A DNA stretch of 64,000 nucleotides from positions 44,052,307 to 44,116,306 of the forward strand of contig JAWZYU010000020.1 in the NCBI GenBank assembly GCA_038380435.1, given 5' to 3'. Position numbers and translations under genes: made by a program. Of this stretch, positions 21,086-33,907 are shown one piece after another; positions within the stretch are counted from its first letter, which is position 1; every line of letters begins with the position of its first letter. Source of the DNA: Ryuthela nishihirai. Lineage: Eukaryota > Arthropoda > Arachnida > Araneae > Heptathelidae. Below the pieces are notes generated by a model. The model made no database searches. It saw nothing but the letters and a program-made list of their open reading frames with translations, and was not told the origin of the DNA.

Positions 21086-22225
21086 AATATATTTTCTCAG
21101 GGAACGTGTCACTCCAGCGTATAGTACACCTCATAGTTGGAATGATAGTTTAAATTCCATTAAAAAACGTTTTTGGCCTTTCCTACTAAGTAATGTATTA
21201 CAATAAGGTATTATTCATTATGTAATACATTATTTAAAGCCAATAGCAGCAGTGCGCCTACAGTCCACGCGAAAAAAACCAAGTATCAGTGATTGCAATA
21301 AAAAGGGCGTTAAACCAAAAACCTGCCAAGAGTGCCAAAAACTAGCTACCGCGAAGATTATAACCAATCTAAAAAAGGAATATCTAACTAATTCCTTTCT
21401 TAAATAAAGAATCTCCATGTTTTTGGCCAATTATTTCACATGAAATATTACTTTCAGACCATAAAGTAACTTAACAGTGGTTGGAGTTTCACAACAAATC
21501 AGCTGAATAATTAATTATCATATGAATCAAGAATAAATCATTTGCCCCTGAAGCATTTTATATGATTTATGACAAACACAAACATCATGCTTTATAGGTA
21601 TCCTTTTTAATCAACAGAGAAAAAAATTGCAACAAGAGAAGTAGTTAAAAACAGTAATTAATAATGCATATTAACTTTGAGACACTTCTATTGACTTTAT
21701 GAATCAATTAATTCTCCCACTTCTTTGGGGAGTAAACTAATTAATCACATAACTGCTCGGCAAAGTCAGCTTCAGTTAAAAAAAACTCAGTCTACAAACT
21801 TTTGCTATTTATTGAGAAAAAAACAAACAGTTTAAACGATTCAGTTCCTCTGTGGTATTAATTTTATGTCAGATAAGAAACTACCTTAAGCTTGAATATT
21901 AAGACCTTAAATAAAATTAGATAAAGTAAGTTGCAGATTTTTACACCCAAGATTTTAAAACTTAAAAAGTTTGGAAAACAAAAACAGTTTTTGAAAGTAA
22001 AAAAGATGAAGACTATTAATATAATTTAAAATTAATTACACAAAAGTTCTCATTTCGAAAGAAACTATTTCTATCTAATCAATGTGAAAGAATTATTAAA
22101 TATTTTTAGTTAAGATATAAGATTACCGTGAAATTCTGGAGTCGAACATACAGACGGTTGCTCTTCCAAAAGTTCAAGATGAATTAATATTACGAGAAAA
22201 ATCTACTAAATAGAAATTGCAAATG
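21086..22225. other. AT-rich stretch, nothing recognised
   Basis: Contains a short A/T hairpin near 21185-21233 (taatgtattac with gtaatacatta). No gene or named repeat is seen. Confidence 0.5.
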
Positions 22226-22227
22226 TA

Positions 22228-22438
22228 CAGTCGCTCAAAAAAGTATCCGAACACTATGGTTGATTACAAAATTCAGAAAAAATATCTGGCAACGATTTTT
22301 TTAGAAATTAGTCATCTGGCAACCTTCGTGTCACGTGACAAGGTTGCCAGATCACTAATTTCTAAAAAAATCGTTGCCAGATATTTTTTCTGAATTTTGT
22401 AATCAACCATAGTGTTCGAATACTTTTTTGAGCGACTG
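22228..22438. mobile_element. Tc1/mariner-type palindromic element, family D
   Basis: 211 bp, ends CAGTCGCTC and GAGCGACTG, TA at 22226-22227 and 22439-22440. The arms are almost identical to those at 15026-15239. The centre has lost a few bases on one side (gtcacgtgacaaggtt). Confidence 0.92.
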
Positions 22439-22539
22439 TACCAAGGTATTAATGCATTTGAATGAGTGCGTGGAAAAGGGTAATAAAGATTATTATATTG
22501 AATTTTTCCCATTTCAGAAGTTCACAAATTAATCTCAAC

Positions 22540-22795
22540 CAGGGCTGGATTTAGATATTTCCAAGGGGATCAGGCCTGTCCCCCCTCCCTTGAGAATGGT
22601 AATAAAGGTAATTAGAGGTGAAAATTATGAACCTAATGTATATTTCATGTATTTTTCAAGAAATTTTTTAAAGATCTCTAAAATGAAGGGATAAATTTTA
22701 TACTGCAATGGAAATCCAGTCTCTTGGTCCCCTCTTTTGGATTTTTTCGGCTCGATTGAGTTTCTTGTTTCCCCTCCTCCCTGTTTGGAACTATG
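22540..22795 (+). mobile_element. hAT-type element, family C, right end lost
   Basis: Starts cagggctggatttag and carries ttgagaatggtaataaagg, tttcatgtatttttcaagaa and actgcaatggaaatccagtc. No right terminus or duplication was found. Confidence 0.7.
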
Positions 22796-23389
22796 TTGTA
22801 AAGAAATAAATGATGAGCAAAGGAAATTTGCTTTTCTGCAAGTTTAAACAGCCGACTAAATTTAAATTCTTACCCATTAACAAGCTTATTCTTATTTAAA
22901 TAATTTCAACTCAGCTGCAAAATTAGGCAGTATTCGCAAATAGAACTCTTAGAAGGATGCGAAAGCTGAAGATATTGTATAATAGTATGTGCTAATTTGA
23001 GAACTTACAGAAAGGTGTATGCAAAATAGAGAGCATATAGAGGAATATATGAATACTGATGAATTTTAGATTGTTATAACAAACGGGTGATATTTCAGGA
23101 CGATATGCAGAACTTGGAGAATATTTGGGATAATACATTCAAATATTTGGGCTTATAAGATAGCATATACAAATTCAAAAACATGTAGGAAAATATGAAC
23201 AAATGCAGAATTATTAAGACGATAATGCATTTTAAAAAACTTAAAACACAATCGAAAGGAACAAATGATGTTTGAGAAATTTAAAATCTGTGTCACATAA
23301 CAACTGAAGAAATAGAAAGATTGCATAGAGCTGAATGAAAAGAAAACATTTAAAAATTAATGTACACACGCACTAGATAGTTGAGAGTT
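22796..23389. other. AT-rich stretch, nothing recognised
   Basis: Purine-rich A/T sequence with no open frame of note. Confidence 0.5.
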
Positions 23390-23545
23390 AAAGCACTACC
23401 AATGTTATATTAGTGGAAAAGTAAATTCGAAACTTTCAACTTTTTAAATGATTTTTATGTAAAACTGTGACTGAAGATACACATCTCAATAAAATCCAAC
23501 AAAATCACGACTTTCAACAATATTTTCTCAGTGTTTAAAGACTAG
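23390..23545 (+). repeat. Half copy of inverted-repeat family E
   Basis: Contains gcactaccaatgttatatta, aaactgtgactgaagata, caaaatcacgactttcaaca and tgtttaaagact, matching one arm of the elements at 3120-3705 and 15725-16255. Confidence 0.5.
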
Positions 23546-23622
23546 CCATTGATGCTGTAGTAGTTATCACACATGTCGTATCACTGGGAGACATGGGTTC
23601 GAATCCCACTCACAGCAAAACT
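23546..23622 (+). repeat. tRNA-like module, family F
   Basis: Reads agccattgatgctgtagtag, then a B-box-like gggttcgaatccc and actcacagcaaaa. The same order (ccattgat, tatagtgattagca, gggagacgtgag, ttcgaatcc, ctcacagc) appears in reverse at about 44318-44395 and partly at 44507-44600 and 58010-58060. It is probably a third tRNA-derived repeat. No acceptor stem pairs, so it is not a tRNA gene. Confidence 0.5.
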
Positions 23623-23631
23623 AATTATTTT

Positions 23632-24300
23632 TGTCCGTCGAGTTTTATCTGCTGTTATGCCCGCACTGAGGATGCCGATGAAGATGAGAAGGATAGGTTT
23701 TAAAGACAACTTCAGGATATTTTGGATTCTGTCAAGAAAGGAGATATTACCCTTGTTCTTGGTGACTTCAATGCCAAAGATGGTACTGACTCTGACCTTT
23801 GGGGAGGAGTAATAGGCCCTTTTGGTATGGGTAGCTGCAATGGCAATGGGTAACGTCTCCTACAGGTAAGTAAACTCAATGGATTCAGAATAACTAACAC
23901 TTATTACAAACACCGCGACATACATAAGTACACAAGGGTTTCACCCGATGGGCTTCATAAGAATATGATTGATTATATATTAATTAACAGCAAATGGGCT
24001 AGTTCTGTTAGGAATACCAGGTCATATAGGGGAGCTGAAATTGGATCTGACCATTACCTTGTTAAAAGTGTCTTGCAACTTAAACTTAAAAAGTGTTGTG
24101 CAACTTAAACTTAAAAAGTGTTGTGCTAGGGTTAAAAAATTTACTTTTAATACTGAAGCTCTGAAAGACCCAGTTATAGCCAAAGCTTACCATAATAGGT
24201 TACTTAGTCATTATGACAGTCATGGTATGCTTACTACTGAAGTTGAGGAAGAATGGGATCATTTTAAACAGGCTTTTTTGGACACTAACAGTACTCTTTA
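23632..24300 (+). pseudogene. LINE copy 1: endonuclease region, 3' half
   Basis: Remnant of the apurinic-type (exonuclease-endonuclease-phosphatase fold) endonuclease that nicks target DNA in RTE/CR1-like LINEs. Visible motifs are LVLGDFNAKDGT (GDFNAK at 23761-23778), MIDYILIN and GSDHYLV (SDH at 24045-24053), which carry the Asp/Asn and Asp-His catalytic residues of the fold. The N-terminal half is absent, so the copy is 5'-truncated near 23632. Stops interrupt DRF/RQLQDIL and GNG/RLLQVSK, each explicable by one substitution. A 25 bp tandem duplication at about 24074-24123 shifts the frame after the SDH motif. Confidence 0.9.
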
Positions 24301-25899
24301 AGGAAAAAAGGAGCAGAAGAGATAGACTTATCTGAGTGATAAGGCACTTGAGCTTATTTCAGAAAGAAAGAACTGCAGGAATGTCCTTAATCAATACCCT
24401 ACTAGTCCTAAAAGAAAGCATTACAGAGAAGTTAATAAATGTGTAAAAGATCAGTTAGCTGCTGATAAGAATCTTTGGCTTGATGGCTTGGCTGACAAAG
24501 TCGAGGAAGCAGTTAGACAGCACAACAGCAGAGAGCTGTACCAGATAGTTAATGTTTTGTGTGGTAGAAAACGAACAGGTATACAGGGATTGAAGGATAA
24601 ACAAGGTAAGGTTATAGAAGGTGAGGATTCTGTCATGGCTAGGTGGGCTGAGCATTTCAGTGATGTTCTAAACAATGTGGTTAGTTCTATTCCCATTGTT
24701 TGCAATGATGATAGATGCATTGGTGGCTTTAATGTTGGTCCTATAACACAATCTGAAGTTATTTTGGCTGTTTCTAAACTGAAACTACATAAATCCCCAG
24801 GGGTAGATGAAATTACTACGGAAATGCTTAGAGCTGGGAATGTTTCAGTTACCACTTGGATGATTGAAATTCTGAATATCTTTTATGATAAAGGCATGTT
24901 TCCTAAGGATTTTACCAGAGCTATTGTTATTCCAATTTTCAAAAAAGGTGATCGCAGTTCTTGTGATAACTATAGGGGTATCAGCCTACTCTCTGTTCCA
25001 GGTAAAGTTCTTTCCATGATTGTGCTTAATAGAATTAAGAATCTGGTTGACAGGCAATTGCGTGAGGAGCAATGTGGATTCAGAAGTGGTAGGGGATGTG
25101 TGGATCAAATATTTTCACTTAGGCAGATTCTTGAGAAATGTTTAGAGTTTCAGAAACCTTTGGTTGCTAGCTTTGTTGATTTCAAAAAGGCTTTCGACTC
25201 TGTTGATCCTCATAATTTGTGGTTGATTGTGAAATCATATGGTATACCAGACAAGTTAGTTACCCTAATGAAAGCTCTCTATAATAACACTGAGTCGTGT
25301 GTGAGAGTTGGTAAGGATTGTAGCAATTGGTTTAGCATTACTTCTGGTGTTCGACAAGGGTGCATTTTCTCCCCTTTTCTCTTTAGTTTGGTTATTGATT
25401 ATGTTATGCGAAATTCACTTCAAGGGAAAGATTTTGGCTTAAATGGGCTGGAGATACGAAAATTTTTGATTTAGATTATGCTGATTATTTAGCCCTCTTG
25501 GCAAATGATGTTGATGAGATGAACTCTTTCATTCGAGCTGTTGATGAGATGAACTCTTTCATTCGAGCTGTTGATGAGACTGGTAGTAGATTAGGTTTGG
25601 TTATAAACAGAGAGAAAACTAAAGTGATGAAAATTGGTCAGGCAGGCTGTGATTCAGTTAATCTGAATGGTTGCAGTCTTGAGCAGGTGTCACAGTTTAA
25701 TTATCTTGGGAGCTACATAACAGATACTGGTGATGTGCGGCATGAGATTAACAGACGAATGGGGATTGTTGCCAGGACTTTTAAGAATCTAGGTAGAGTG
25801 TTGAGAAATAGGCGTATACACCTAAAGACTAAATTCTTTCTAGGGTTAGTTATGGTAGTGAAACTTGGACACTTTGTAAACAAGATAACAGGAAACTAG
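24301..25899 (+). pseudogene. LINE copy 1: reverse transcriptase region, inactive
   Basis: An uninterrupted 328-residue stretch (24488-25474) holds LINE reverse transcriptase motifs: KKGD and NYRGISLL (residues 152-168), GFRSGRGCVDQ (197-207), FVDFKKAFDSVD with the first catalytic Asp (residue 231), and GVRQGCIFSP (287-296). A one-base deletion just before the catalytic box moves it into another frame. There it reads YADY (25477-25488) rather than YADD, so a catalytic Asp is also lost. A 30 bp in-frame duplication repeats VDEMNSFIRA at about 25508-25570. The upstream stretch to 24487 contains stops (NSTL/GKKEQKR). The family is RTE-like by its motif order and C-terminus; clade placement needs a tree. 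Confidence 0.93.
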
Positions 25900-26291
25900 A
25901 TGCTTTTGATTCTAGACGCTTACGCAGCATCTTGGGCATTAGGTGGTTCAACTTTGTAACTAATGATGAGGTTAGGCAAAGGAGTTTGCAATCTCCTTTA
26001 AGCAGCGTATTGTGCAGAGAGAGACTCCGTTGGTTTGGCCATGTTGCCCGTATGAATAATTATAGATTGGCGAATAGGGTTATGAACAGTGTGCCTAAAG
26101 GCCTCGGAAAGAGGGGGAGACCAAGGATACGGTGGGCAGACAATGTTAAACAGTACCTTATTAGAATTGGTATGCAGTGGCCAGATGCAGTAGATGTAGC
26201 TCAGGACAGACTTGCTTGTAGAACTAAATTGCACGGTCTGGTTGGACTTCCGTAACCCTTGGCTGCTTGAGGATGATGATGATGATGATGT
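25900..26291 (+). pseudogene. LINE copy 1: C-terminal region and (GAT)n 3' end
   Basis: In a frame shifted relative to the upstream part, this encodes the typical tail of such LINEs: RLRWFGHVARMN, GKRGRPRIRW and a final MQWPDAVDVAQDR stretch, ending at about 26255. The preceding SYGSETWTLCKQD segment (about 25845-25885) lies across the frameshift. The 3' end is ggctgcttgagg followed by (GAT)6, with no poly-A. A short simple-repeat tail of this kind is typical of the RTE clade. No convincing target duplication was found. Confidence 0.9.
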
Positions 26292-27058
26292 TTAGGATTT
26301 AAAACGTTATGGAACTTGTAATGCTTAACCAGGAACCTGGTAGGTTATAAAATTACCTTCAATACTAACGGAACTCTGATATTTTTTTTACAAAAACCTA
26401 CAAACATACAGTAATTTCAATTAATCTAACAGAATAGTCGCTATGCCTTATTTAACTTTTGCGATCAGTTAATTATGATTGGTAGAATTTCCCTTAAAAT
26501 TCACATTGGCCTATTCTTCTAATCATCTATAGTCACCTTTTATTTTTCCTATTCTTCTCAAGTTTTGTTAATCTCACAGAGTCTTAGTTAGTGTTGATCA
26601 TTTAAACTAATTAGCTGTCGAATGGATTCCATCAGTATTACATCTCTTGAATCTGTTGTATTAAAGAACCTTTATCCAGGGAAATATTACCACTGTTTCT
26701 ATTTGCTCATATTACAAGCCCAAGTGAGATTTAATACTTCTACATCTGTAAACTTTTTATCAGCTGGTGGCTAATCCTAATCAGAGGATATCGCAAGCAC
26801 CTAAAATTTTGAAACTAATATTAGCATCGCTCATCTTTAACTACAGTAATGCGTCTCACGAAAAAGTCAATCTCTCTTTTGATTCTGATTCTTGAAAAAG
26901 ACCGCTTCTAAAGGTGGTATCTGAAATTCTTAAGAGAACTGGTGGCTTAAAAAACCCTTACGAATGGTGAAAAGGAGTCTTTACTCCAGACTTTTGATTA
27001 GGAGATGGTTTGTTATCTTTGGTCATATATCTTTCAATAAGCTTGGTTTGTTTAAAAA
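26292..27058. other. Unassigned stretch between two LINE copies
   Basis: AT-rich. The last 100 bases before 27058 could be the 5' untranslated part of LINE copy 3, but nothing in the window confirms it. Confidence 0.4.
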
Positions 27059-29040
27059 TCCTGCTAAACATTTTCTTTTCACAGCTACTTGGAATGTAAA
27101 GACTTTACATATAAATTAATCCCTTGATATCTTTAAGCATGAATTCGAGTCATATAATCTGTACATGCGTACCAGTGACCGAGTGGTTAGCGCATTTGGC
27201 TACTCATAAATGGAATCTGGCTCAAGCCTGAGTAAGGTATGGATGTCTTTTCTATGTAAACTAGTCGTTCTGCTGAGGTCTCGCCTTCATCCCACAACAC
27301 CCTGTGACATCTTGTCAGCTTATGGCATCCTTTGTGGCAAGTAACTGCTTAAGGAGAAATTAATTTGTATTTGTTTAAAATCAAACATTCTAGTTTTGAA
27401 AGACACAAAACTGACAGGTAAAGCCCATATACTGTAAAATAATATTAATTAATTTTTAAATTTTCAGGAGGAGATAATAGTAAACAGGTGCAAATTTGTT
27501 TTCAACAGAAATGCCAATGGTGGCATTGTAGGCTACTATTACATTAAAGGGAGCTTTCTGAAAGCTAGAAATTAAAGCTAAATTTAAAACAAGAATTGAA
27601 GACTTCTTGAATGTTATCTCTTGTTATGCTCCCACTGAATACTCTGGTAAGAATAAGAAAGATAAAGGACAACTTCAGGCCGTTTTGAATTCTGTCAATA
27701 AAGGAGATATTATCCTTGTGCTTGAATGACTTCAGTGCCAAAGTTGGTACTCCAGTGTTTGGTTAGGAGGGATAGGGCCTTGTGTCGCTAGATGCAATAG
27801 TAATGGAGAACATCTCTTACTTGTAAGCAAACTTAATAGTTTGAGAATAACTAACACTTATTATAAACACCATAATACTTACTTTTATATATATTTTTTA
27901 CATATACACATGGGTTTCACCTCTACAGGTATATACATTGGCTGCATAACAAAATGATTAAATATGTAATAGTTAGCAACAAATCGACCAGCTATGTTAG
28001 AAACACTAGGTTCTACAGGGAAGATGAAATTAACCAATTTCCGAATGGGGTATTCACTATTAAAATATCTTACAACTGAATATTAAGGAATGTTGTGCAA
28101 AGGTTGAAAGAATTTAACACTGAAGCACTAAAAGACCTAGAAATAGCCAAAGCTCACCGTGATCAGCCAGTTAGTCCCTACGATAATCGAGGTTTGCTGA
28201 CAACTGAGGTTGAGAAAGATTGAGATCATTTTGTACAGTATAGGTATAAAAGAGCATAGGAGACAAAGCCAATTGAGGTCTAAAATAATGAAGCTTGTTT
28301 CTAAAAGAAAGAATTGCTGGAATAAACTAAATCATATCCTACTAGTCTTAAAAGATAGAATCACAGAGAGATTAATAATAGGTTAAGTGATGAGTTGAAA
28401 GCTGATAAGAATCGCAGGAAAATCGCAGGAAATCTCAATAAAAAAGCAGGAAATATAGCTGCACAGAACGACAACAGCGATTTGTAACGATATTAAATAT
28501 CTTATGGGAGAGAAAACATGCCAGCATGCAAAGATTCAGGGATGAAAATGTTAAGTTACTGAGATGATAATTCTGTCATGTTTAAGTATCGAAAATTTCA
28601 AATATGTTTTAAACGATCCGGTTAGTTCTAATGATACTATTTATAATGATGATAGCTCTATTACTGAATATCATCATTCAGAATCTGAAGTTCATTTGGC
28701 TATCTCTAAATTAAAGCTACACAAGTCACAAAGGATAGGTGAAATTACTGCTGAAATATATAGAGGTAGAAACGATTCTGTTGTCAAATAGCTTCTGATA
28801 TAACTGATATAACAAATATATTCTGATATAACAATGTTAAATATTTCTACAATAAATGGGTGGTTTCTAAATTTTAATAGAGCTGTTATTATCCCTATTT
28901 TGAAAAGAGCCGATTGCTGTTCTTGGGATAATTATAGGGGAGTCAGTCTACCATCTGTCCCAATAAAGGTCTGTGACTTATTGTTCTTAATAGAATTAAG
29001 AATTTAGTTGATAAAATATTAAATGACAAAAGTTTTTAGA
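27059..29040 (+). pseudogene. RTE-like LINE, copy 3, heavily decayed
   Basis: The only copy here with the endonuclease N-terminus: ATWNVKTL at 27084-27107, then HEFESYNL. A SINE-B (27170-27362) interrupts it. Further on are VISCYAPTE (about 27612-27645), a broken GDFNAK (DFSAK near 27727), and EITAEIY and SKLKLHKS (about 28700-28760). The last RT motif seen is DNYRGVSLPSV, with LNRIKNLVDK (28938-29020). Sequence similarity stops at about 29040, before the catalytic YADD box. Many frameshifts and stops make it the oldest of the three copies. Confidence 0.85.
27170..27362 (+). mobile_element. SINE-B copy inside LINE copy 3
   Basis: Starts accagtgaccgagtggttagcg, has a decayed B box (ggctcaagcctgagtaagg) and ends ggcaagtaactgcttaagg. 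LINE-like coding sequence lies on both sides. Confidence 0.82.
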
Positions 29041-32000
29041 TATTGAACTCATTTTGTTAGAAAATATGATTTAGAAAGGTTAGATTTCGGTTTCAGAATT
29101 AGTACGCATCACAGTAACAATAATTAGTACATAAAAGCTCAGCAAAGCGAATGAAATTATTAATGTTAGATCCGTTTATGCAACGTTTGAAACCAAAGTA
29201 AAACGACTTTTGAGGTTATCAACATTCTGTGTTTTAACTTCTGTAGGATGTCAACATCATCACACGAAAAAGTCGTTTTTCATCTTTGCAAATAATTATT
29301 CGAAGGAGACTAAATGTTCATAGCAATAGCCACACAATCACCAATGGTATTTTACCTAAACAGCTTAGTTCAATGCTATGCGGATTTCTTCTGATATAAC
29401 ATGCATTCTTTTCCTTATTCCTTTCAACAGAATCTTTACCATGATAGGCTACAGAGGATGCGAAATCACTGAATTTCAGACTCTGAGTATTATACGTGGA
29501 TGCCTTTTATAATATTTAAAGTAAGATAAGGGAATTATCATAAATACCATTCTGACAGTTTAAAAAATAAAATAATTCAATTAATTTAAATGTGAGATAA
29601 AGTCTTCGAAAGGAACTCTTATTAAGTGACAAATATTTTAGAAACACTACTGGGAAGTAAACTGAATGAAAATTGGGCATGAAGGATTTTAACTAATCTA
29701 AGAAGATGGAGCTTTACAATAGTAGAGTCAACTTCAAATTTAAAGGTTATAGAAATAAAGCAGTTACCAAGGTCAAAGAAATAAAGCAGTTACCAAATAG
29801 GAAGAAAAAAAGGTAAAATCTTGCAGAATTAAAATTATTAATTGAATAATTTGTAGAAAAAATACTATTAGCTGGGAAATTTTTGAAGAAATTATTTCAA
29901 ATTGAAAAATCTGTGAAAGGGCAGCTTTCATCAGCAAAATAAATCTTTGAAGTATCCCATATGTAAAATCATTGAATATAAATAAACTTTGTATAACAAG
30001 TAAAAAAAAAATAATTAGTTATGATTAAGTTGAATTGCTGAAGATATGTAAAGAAACATTTCTACTTATGCTGATGCTATTCCCTAAAAGTTAAAAATGT
30101 TTTGAGTGTGCAACGATTCATAGGAAAAGAGATACAAAAGGTCTCAGTATGTATTTTTTTTTCCGCGTTGTGTTATTTATGAATATCGTCGTTAGTACAT
30201 TCAGCAAGAGGATTTTCTGAACTTTTATTCAATCTTACCATTGCGGACAATAATGTTATTTACAAACTTTCATAATACAACATAAAAATTGCAAACGTTT
30301 TGACTTATTAGATCAGTGACAGTGGATATCATATTTAAATAATTAAATTTCTTTTTCTTGCTGTTACGTGAAAATGTTTATATGTGAACTGAATAATTTA
30401 CGATAATAAGAATTAAAATAAAGACTTACAAGTGTTAATTGAGTAATCTGTATTATACTAAGTATAACTGGATGAATTACTAAAGAGTAATTCTTAAATG
30501 TTATGCACCAGAAGAAGAAATGAACGCAATCAGTTACTAAGTATTTTTCGTTATAGATAATAAGTTGAAATTGAAATTGTAGACAATATTTGAACACTTT
30601 ATAAGATAATAAACCCTAAGAGGTCTTAAGGAAACTGATTGTGATAATTAGCTAATGAAGAAGCGATATGATTATTCACCATGCATGTAAACCATCTGAG
30701 TTTGGTTGAAATATTTTCTGCACAAAAAAAACCTCTTCTGAAATTTTAGCAACAGTATTTATGCCGTCTGTTTTCGGGAAAAGTCAAATTACGGATTTTA
30801 ATAGTTTCGTTAAGTAGCATTAATTCTCTCGATTATTTGACATTAATGCAAAATGGTGAAAAGGTAAATCGGCCAACTTGATGTTTACACCCAAAAATCA
30901 GAGAATAAATAAATGAATGTTTGTGTGGGAGATCTCTGTATTTGCCGTTGGCATTTTTTAAAAACGACAATATTTATTAACAATATTTGCTTTGTTCGTT
31001 GGTTCATCGTAAAGTTTAATCTAACAGCAAAAAACTGGAAGGTTGCGGGAATTAAAAACACATATTGAAAACTTTATTGAATAAGGAATGCCTAGTTAAA
31101 GAAATAATAGGTAAAAAAATGGCTCTGAAAGTGATTTCTGTTGTTAGACAAAACGCTAATCTAGTATGTGAGGAGTGTGCCAGAAGGAATTAACCAAATT
31201 CATTAGGCACATCGTCGAACAAACCCCTTTAACTAGTTTCATTTCTGTTTACTGATGCTCTTTGCGGTTATTTCAATTGCAGATTTATTCATTTATTAAA
31301 TCGAAAAAAAAATTAAAAATATCAGTGAACAATAGAATCGTGATTTTCAAATCAGGAAAAGGATTAACTCATCCCTTTCTGTGAAATGCATTTAATTACT
31401 GCGTTTAAATGCGCATCGCTATTTCCACCATTTTCTTCTCCTTTTGTTTTGTTGCTACGCTGGGCATAATATTAGGTTTAACTGCAATTCGCAACTTGTG
31501 TGATTATGCCTTTTATTATTTAAGTAACCTATCTACGAATTAAAAATAAAAAAAACCCTAAAAGTTCAAAATACCTTTAAAAAACGTTTGCGATAGCGAA
31601 TTACGGGTAATGTCTCTAAACCCTGAAAATACTGTAGATTACGATAAAAAAAATTATACGGAACATAAAACATAATAATTATAGAAAAAGCATTATATAT
31701 AATTATCAAAATTACGTAATGACTCCAAAAGAGTCTACGAAAGTGGATTTGAAATATTGCATTAAATGCTAAAGACAGGTTTGAATACTAGAAATGAAAT
31801 TAAACTATTGAGGACCATAAAATTAAAGCTAACAGAGTTAAAAGACGATATACTTACCATTTAAATAATATAAGATAGCAAATACACTTGAAAATAATAT
31901 TATAGAAATGGTCAAATTGTAAGAAATATGTAAACTACACCTTAGCGATTTGCATTTATTCAAAGGCTGATTTCTGTTATTATGTGTTGTCCATTTTCAC

Positions 32001-32630
32001 ACACTTAAACTGGAATTGAAAAGAAATTATATTGCATTCTTGAACAGTAGATGGAGTCACCAAGCACAGGAAGGCATTGAACGACATGCTATAAATAGTG
32101 TACTAGCTCTAATGCAGCATCGTATTAGTGTTGTGCAGTGATGCGAACTTACCAGTTTTAATTATTAGTAAAATATACATATAATAGAAATCTTTTTTGG
32201 TTATATTGTTTGAACGAGATATCGATAACGGGAAAATCGTACGATTAAATATTCGCATTGTGCACATTTTTATTTCGTAGTACACATACATTGATAAAAA
32301 AAACGCATTATTCGTTGATTGCTTAAAAAATGCACCAAATCGCTAATTTTTTAACACTTAATAAATCGTTTATTGGTTCTTATAATTTAAATAAGATTTA
32401 TAAAACAAATTTTATTATTTTACGTCATCGCCTTTACACAGAGATTTGGGGCTTCAATCAGGGGAGCGAATTGGGCAAAATGGAAAAATTATTGCCTTAC
32501 CTTTCTGCTATTATTACTCAAGACATATTAATTAAACTATATCCGTTGGTTAACTTACGAATTGGATTTTTATCAGTCATAAATTGCGTATTCAACTCAG
32601 AAGGCATAAGTATCTTCTTTCCTCTGAAAA
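29041..32630. other. Long AT-rich stretch, nothing recognised
   Basis: About 3.6 kb without a recognisable gene or family repeat. Open frames (for example 30364-30597 minus, 32109-32291 minus, 32330-32659 plus) are short and A/T-driven. A small tandem duplication of agaaataaagcagttacca lies near 29747-29795. Confidence 0.5.
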
Positions 32631-32646
32631 CCAGCAGATGGCAGCA
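32631..32646 (+). promoter_or_regulatory. CTCF-like motif
   Basis: CCAGCAGATGGCAGCA fits the vertebrate CTCF consensus CCASYAGRKGGCRSYR at every position. Conservation of specificity in this organism is assumed, and occupancy cannot be told from sequence. Confidence 0.3.
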
Positions 32647-32649
32647 CAG

Positions 32650-33905
32650 TGCAATGTGACGACATACGTTCGTAAATACCAAACGCTTCCGTGGGTGATG
32701 TAGTATTGTGCAGATTATTAACAGTTTTGAAAAATCACAGTTTCGTTCAAAAACTGGGGATTTGTCAACTGCTCTTAAAGCTCGCTTGAAGGCGCTACTT
32801 TCTGTCAAATTCATTAATTCTGCACTATGTAAGAGCTCGAAAATATTTATATTATTTGTGAAATGTGTGTTGTTAGAACACTTTTTGAAAAACAATTATT
32901 AAGAAGCTTGAACCAAAATTTTAAATTTTTAAAATTCTAAACTCATGCCTCACTCGGACTCAAATTATATGCGCAATGCAGTGCCAAAATTAATCCGTTT
33001 TCGTATTATATCGATTAAAATTAACTTTATAAAAATAATATAGTCATATATCTAAATCAAATTTATTAAAATCATGATTTTGTGCAATGATCATGAAAAG
33101 TGAGATATTTTATAGGCCACCAGACCTAAAAATTTAATCAAAAGCACATAGTAAACTCGGCACCAAACTATTTATTCTGCTAAGTATACTTTCAGAAGTT
33201 GTATAATATTATGATAATTTTGATCAATTTTAGAAAATTTCTCTACATACTCAATTCCATTTTTATACATCCCAGTTGTTATAAGTTTGCAAATATTAAA
33301 TGAATATTACTAATAAAAATTTGGTGACCTATAACTTATTTTTTTTTTTCGTATTATGCATACGCCAAAAATTATGCAATTCGAAACTGAACTTTCCATT
33401 TAGTTAGAAAGCTAATGTCCAAATATTTTTGGTAATGTAATGTATATGATGTTGAAAGCACAAACTGAGCATGCGCCATTGAAAAACGACACTTCCTTTA
33501 CATTTGGGTGGAAATGGTCGAGAAGTTTTTATTTAGTTGGAAATTTTCGCATAAAGGAAGATTTTTCTCTCTTTGGAAACTTTTATGGAAAAGTAATCTT
33601 AGATATGAAAAGTAATTCTAAAACCGGTTAGCATAATTTTAAAACATACTGATTCCTTTGATATGATTACACTTCCATAATAACTATTTTTTTAATGGCA
33701 TATCGTAAGATTAAGGGTGAGAGCAGCCAAATTTTACTGGGTCACTCATGTCTAGTGTATATGCATGCAAGTTGAAACCACCATTACAGGAGGATCTATG
33801 GAAGTGGACTTATTTCTATTCCAAAGAAAATATTTCCAATGAGAGTTGAATCGTTCAATGAAGACAAAGACATTAAAATAGATGGCGGTGCAGATATTCT
33901 TCATG
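32650..33905. other. AT-rich stretch, nothing recognised
   Basis: Contains two overlapping antisense frames at 32518-32902, one of them 125 codons on the minus strand. Neither shows a motif I recognise. Confidence 0.45.
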
Positions 33906-33907
33906 TC

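Noticed and set aside
24488..25474. Intact 328-residue host gene
   Set aside because: It is the central reverse transcriptase part of a LINE pseudogene, with decayed LINE sequence continuous on both sides.
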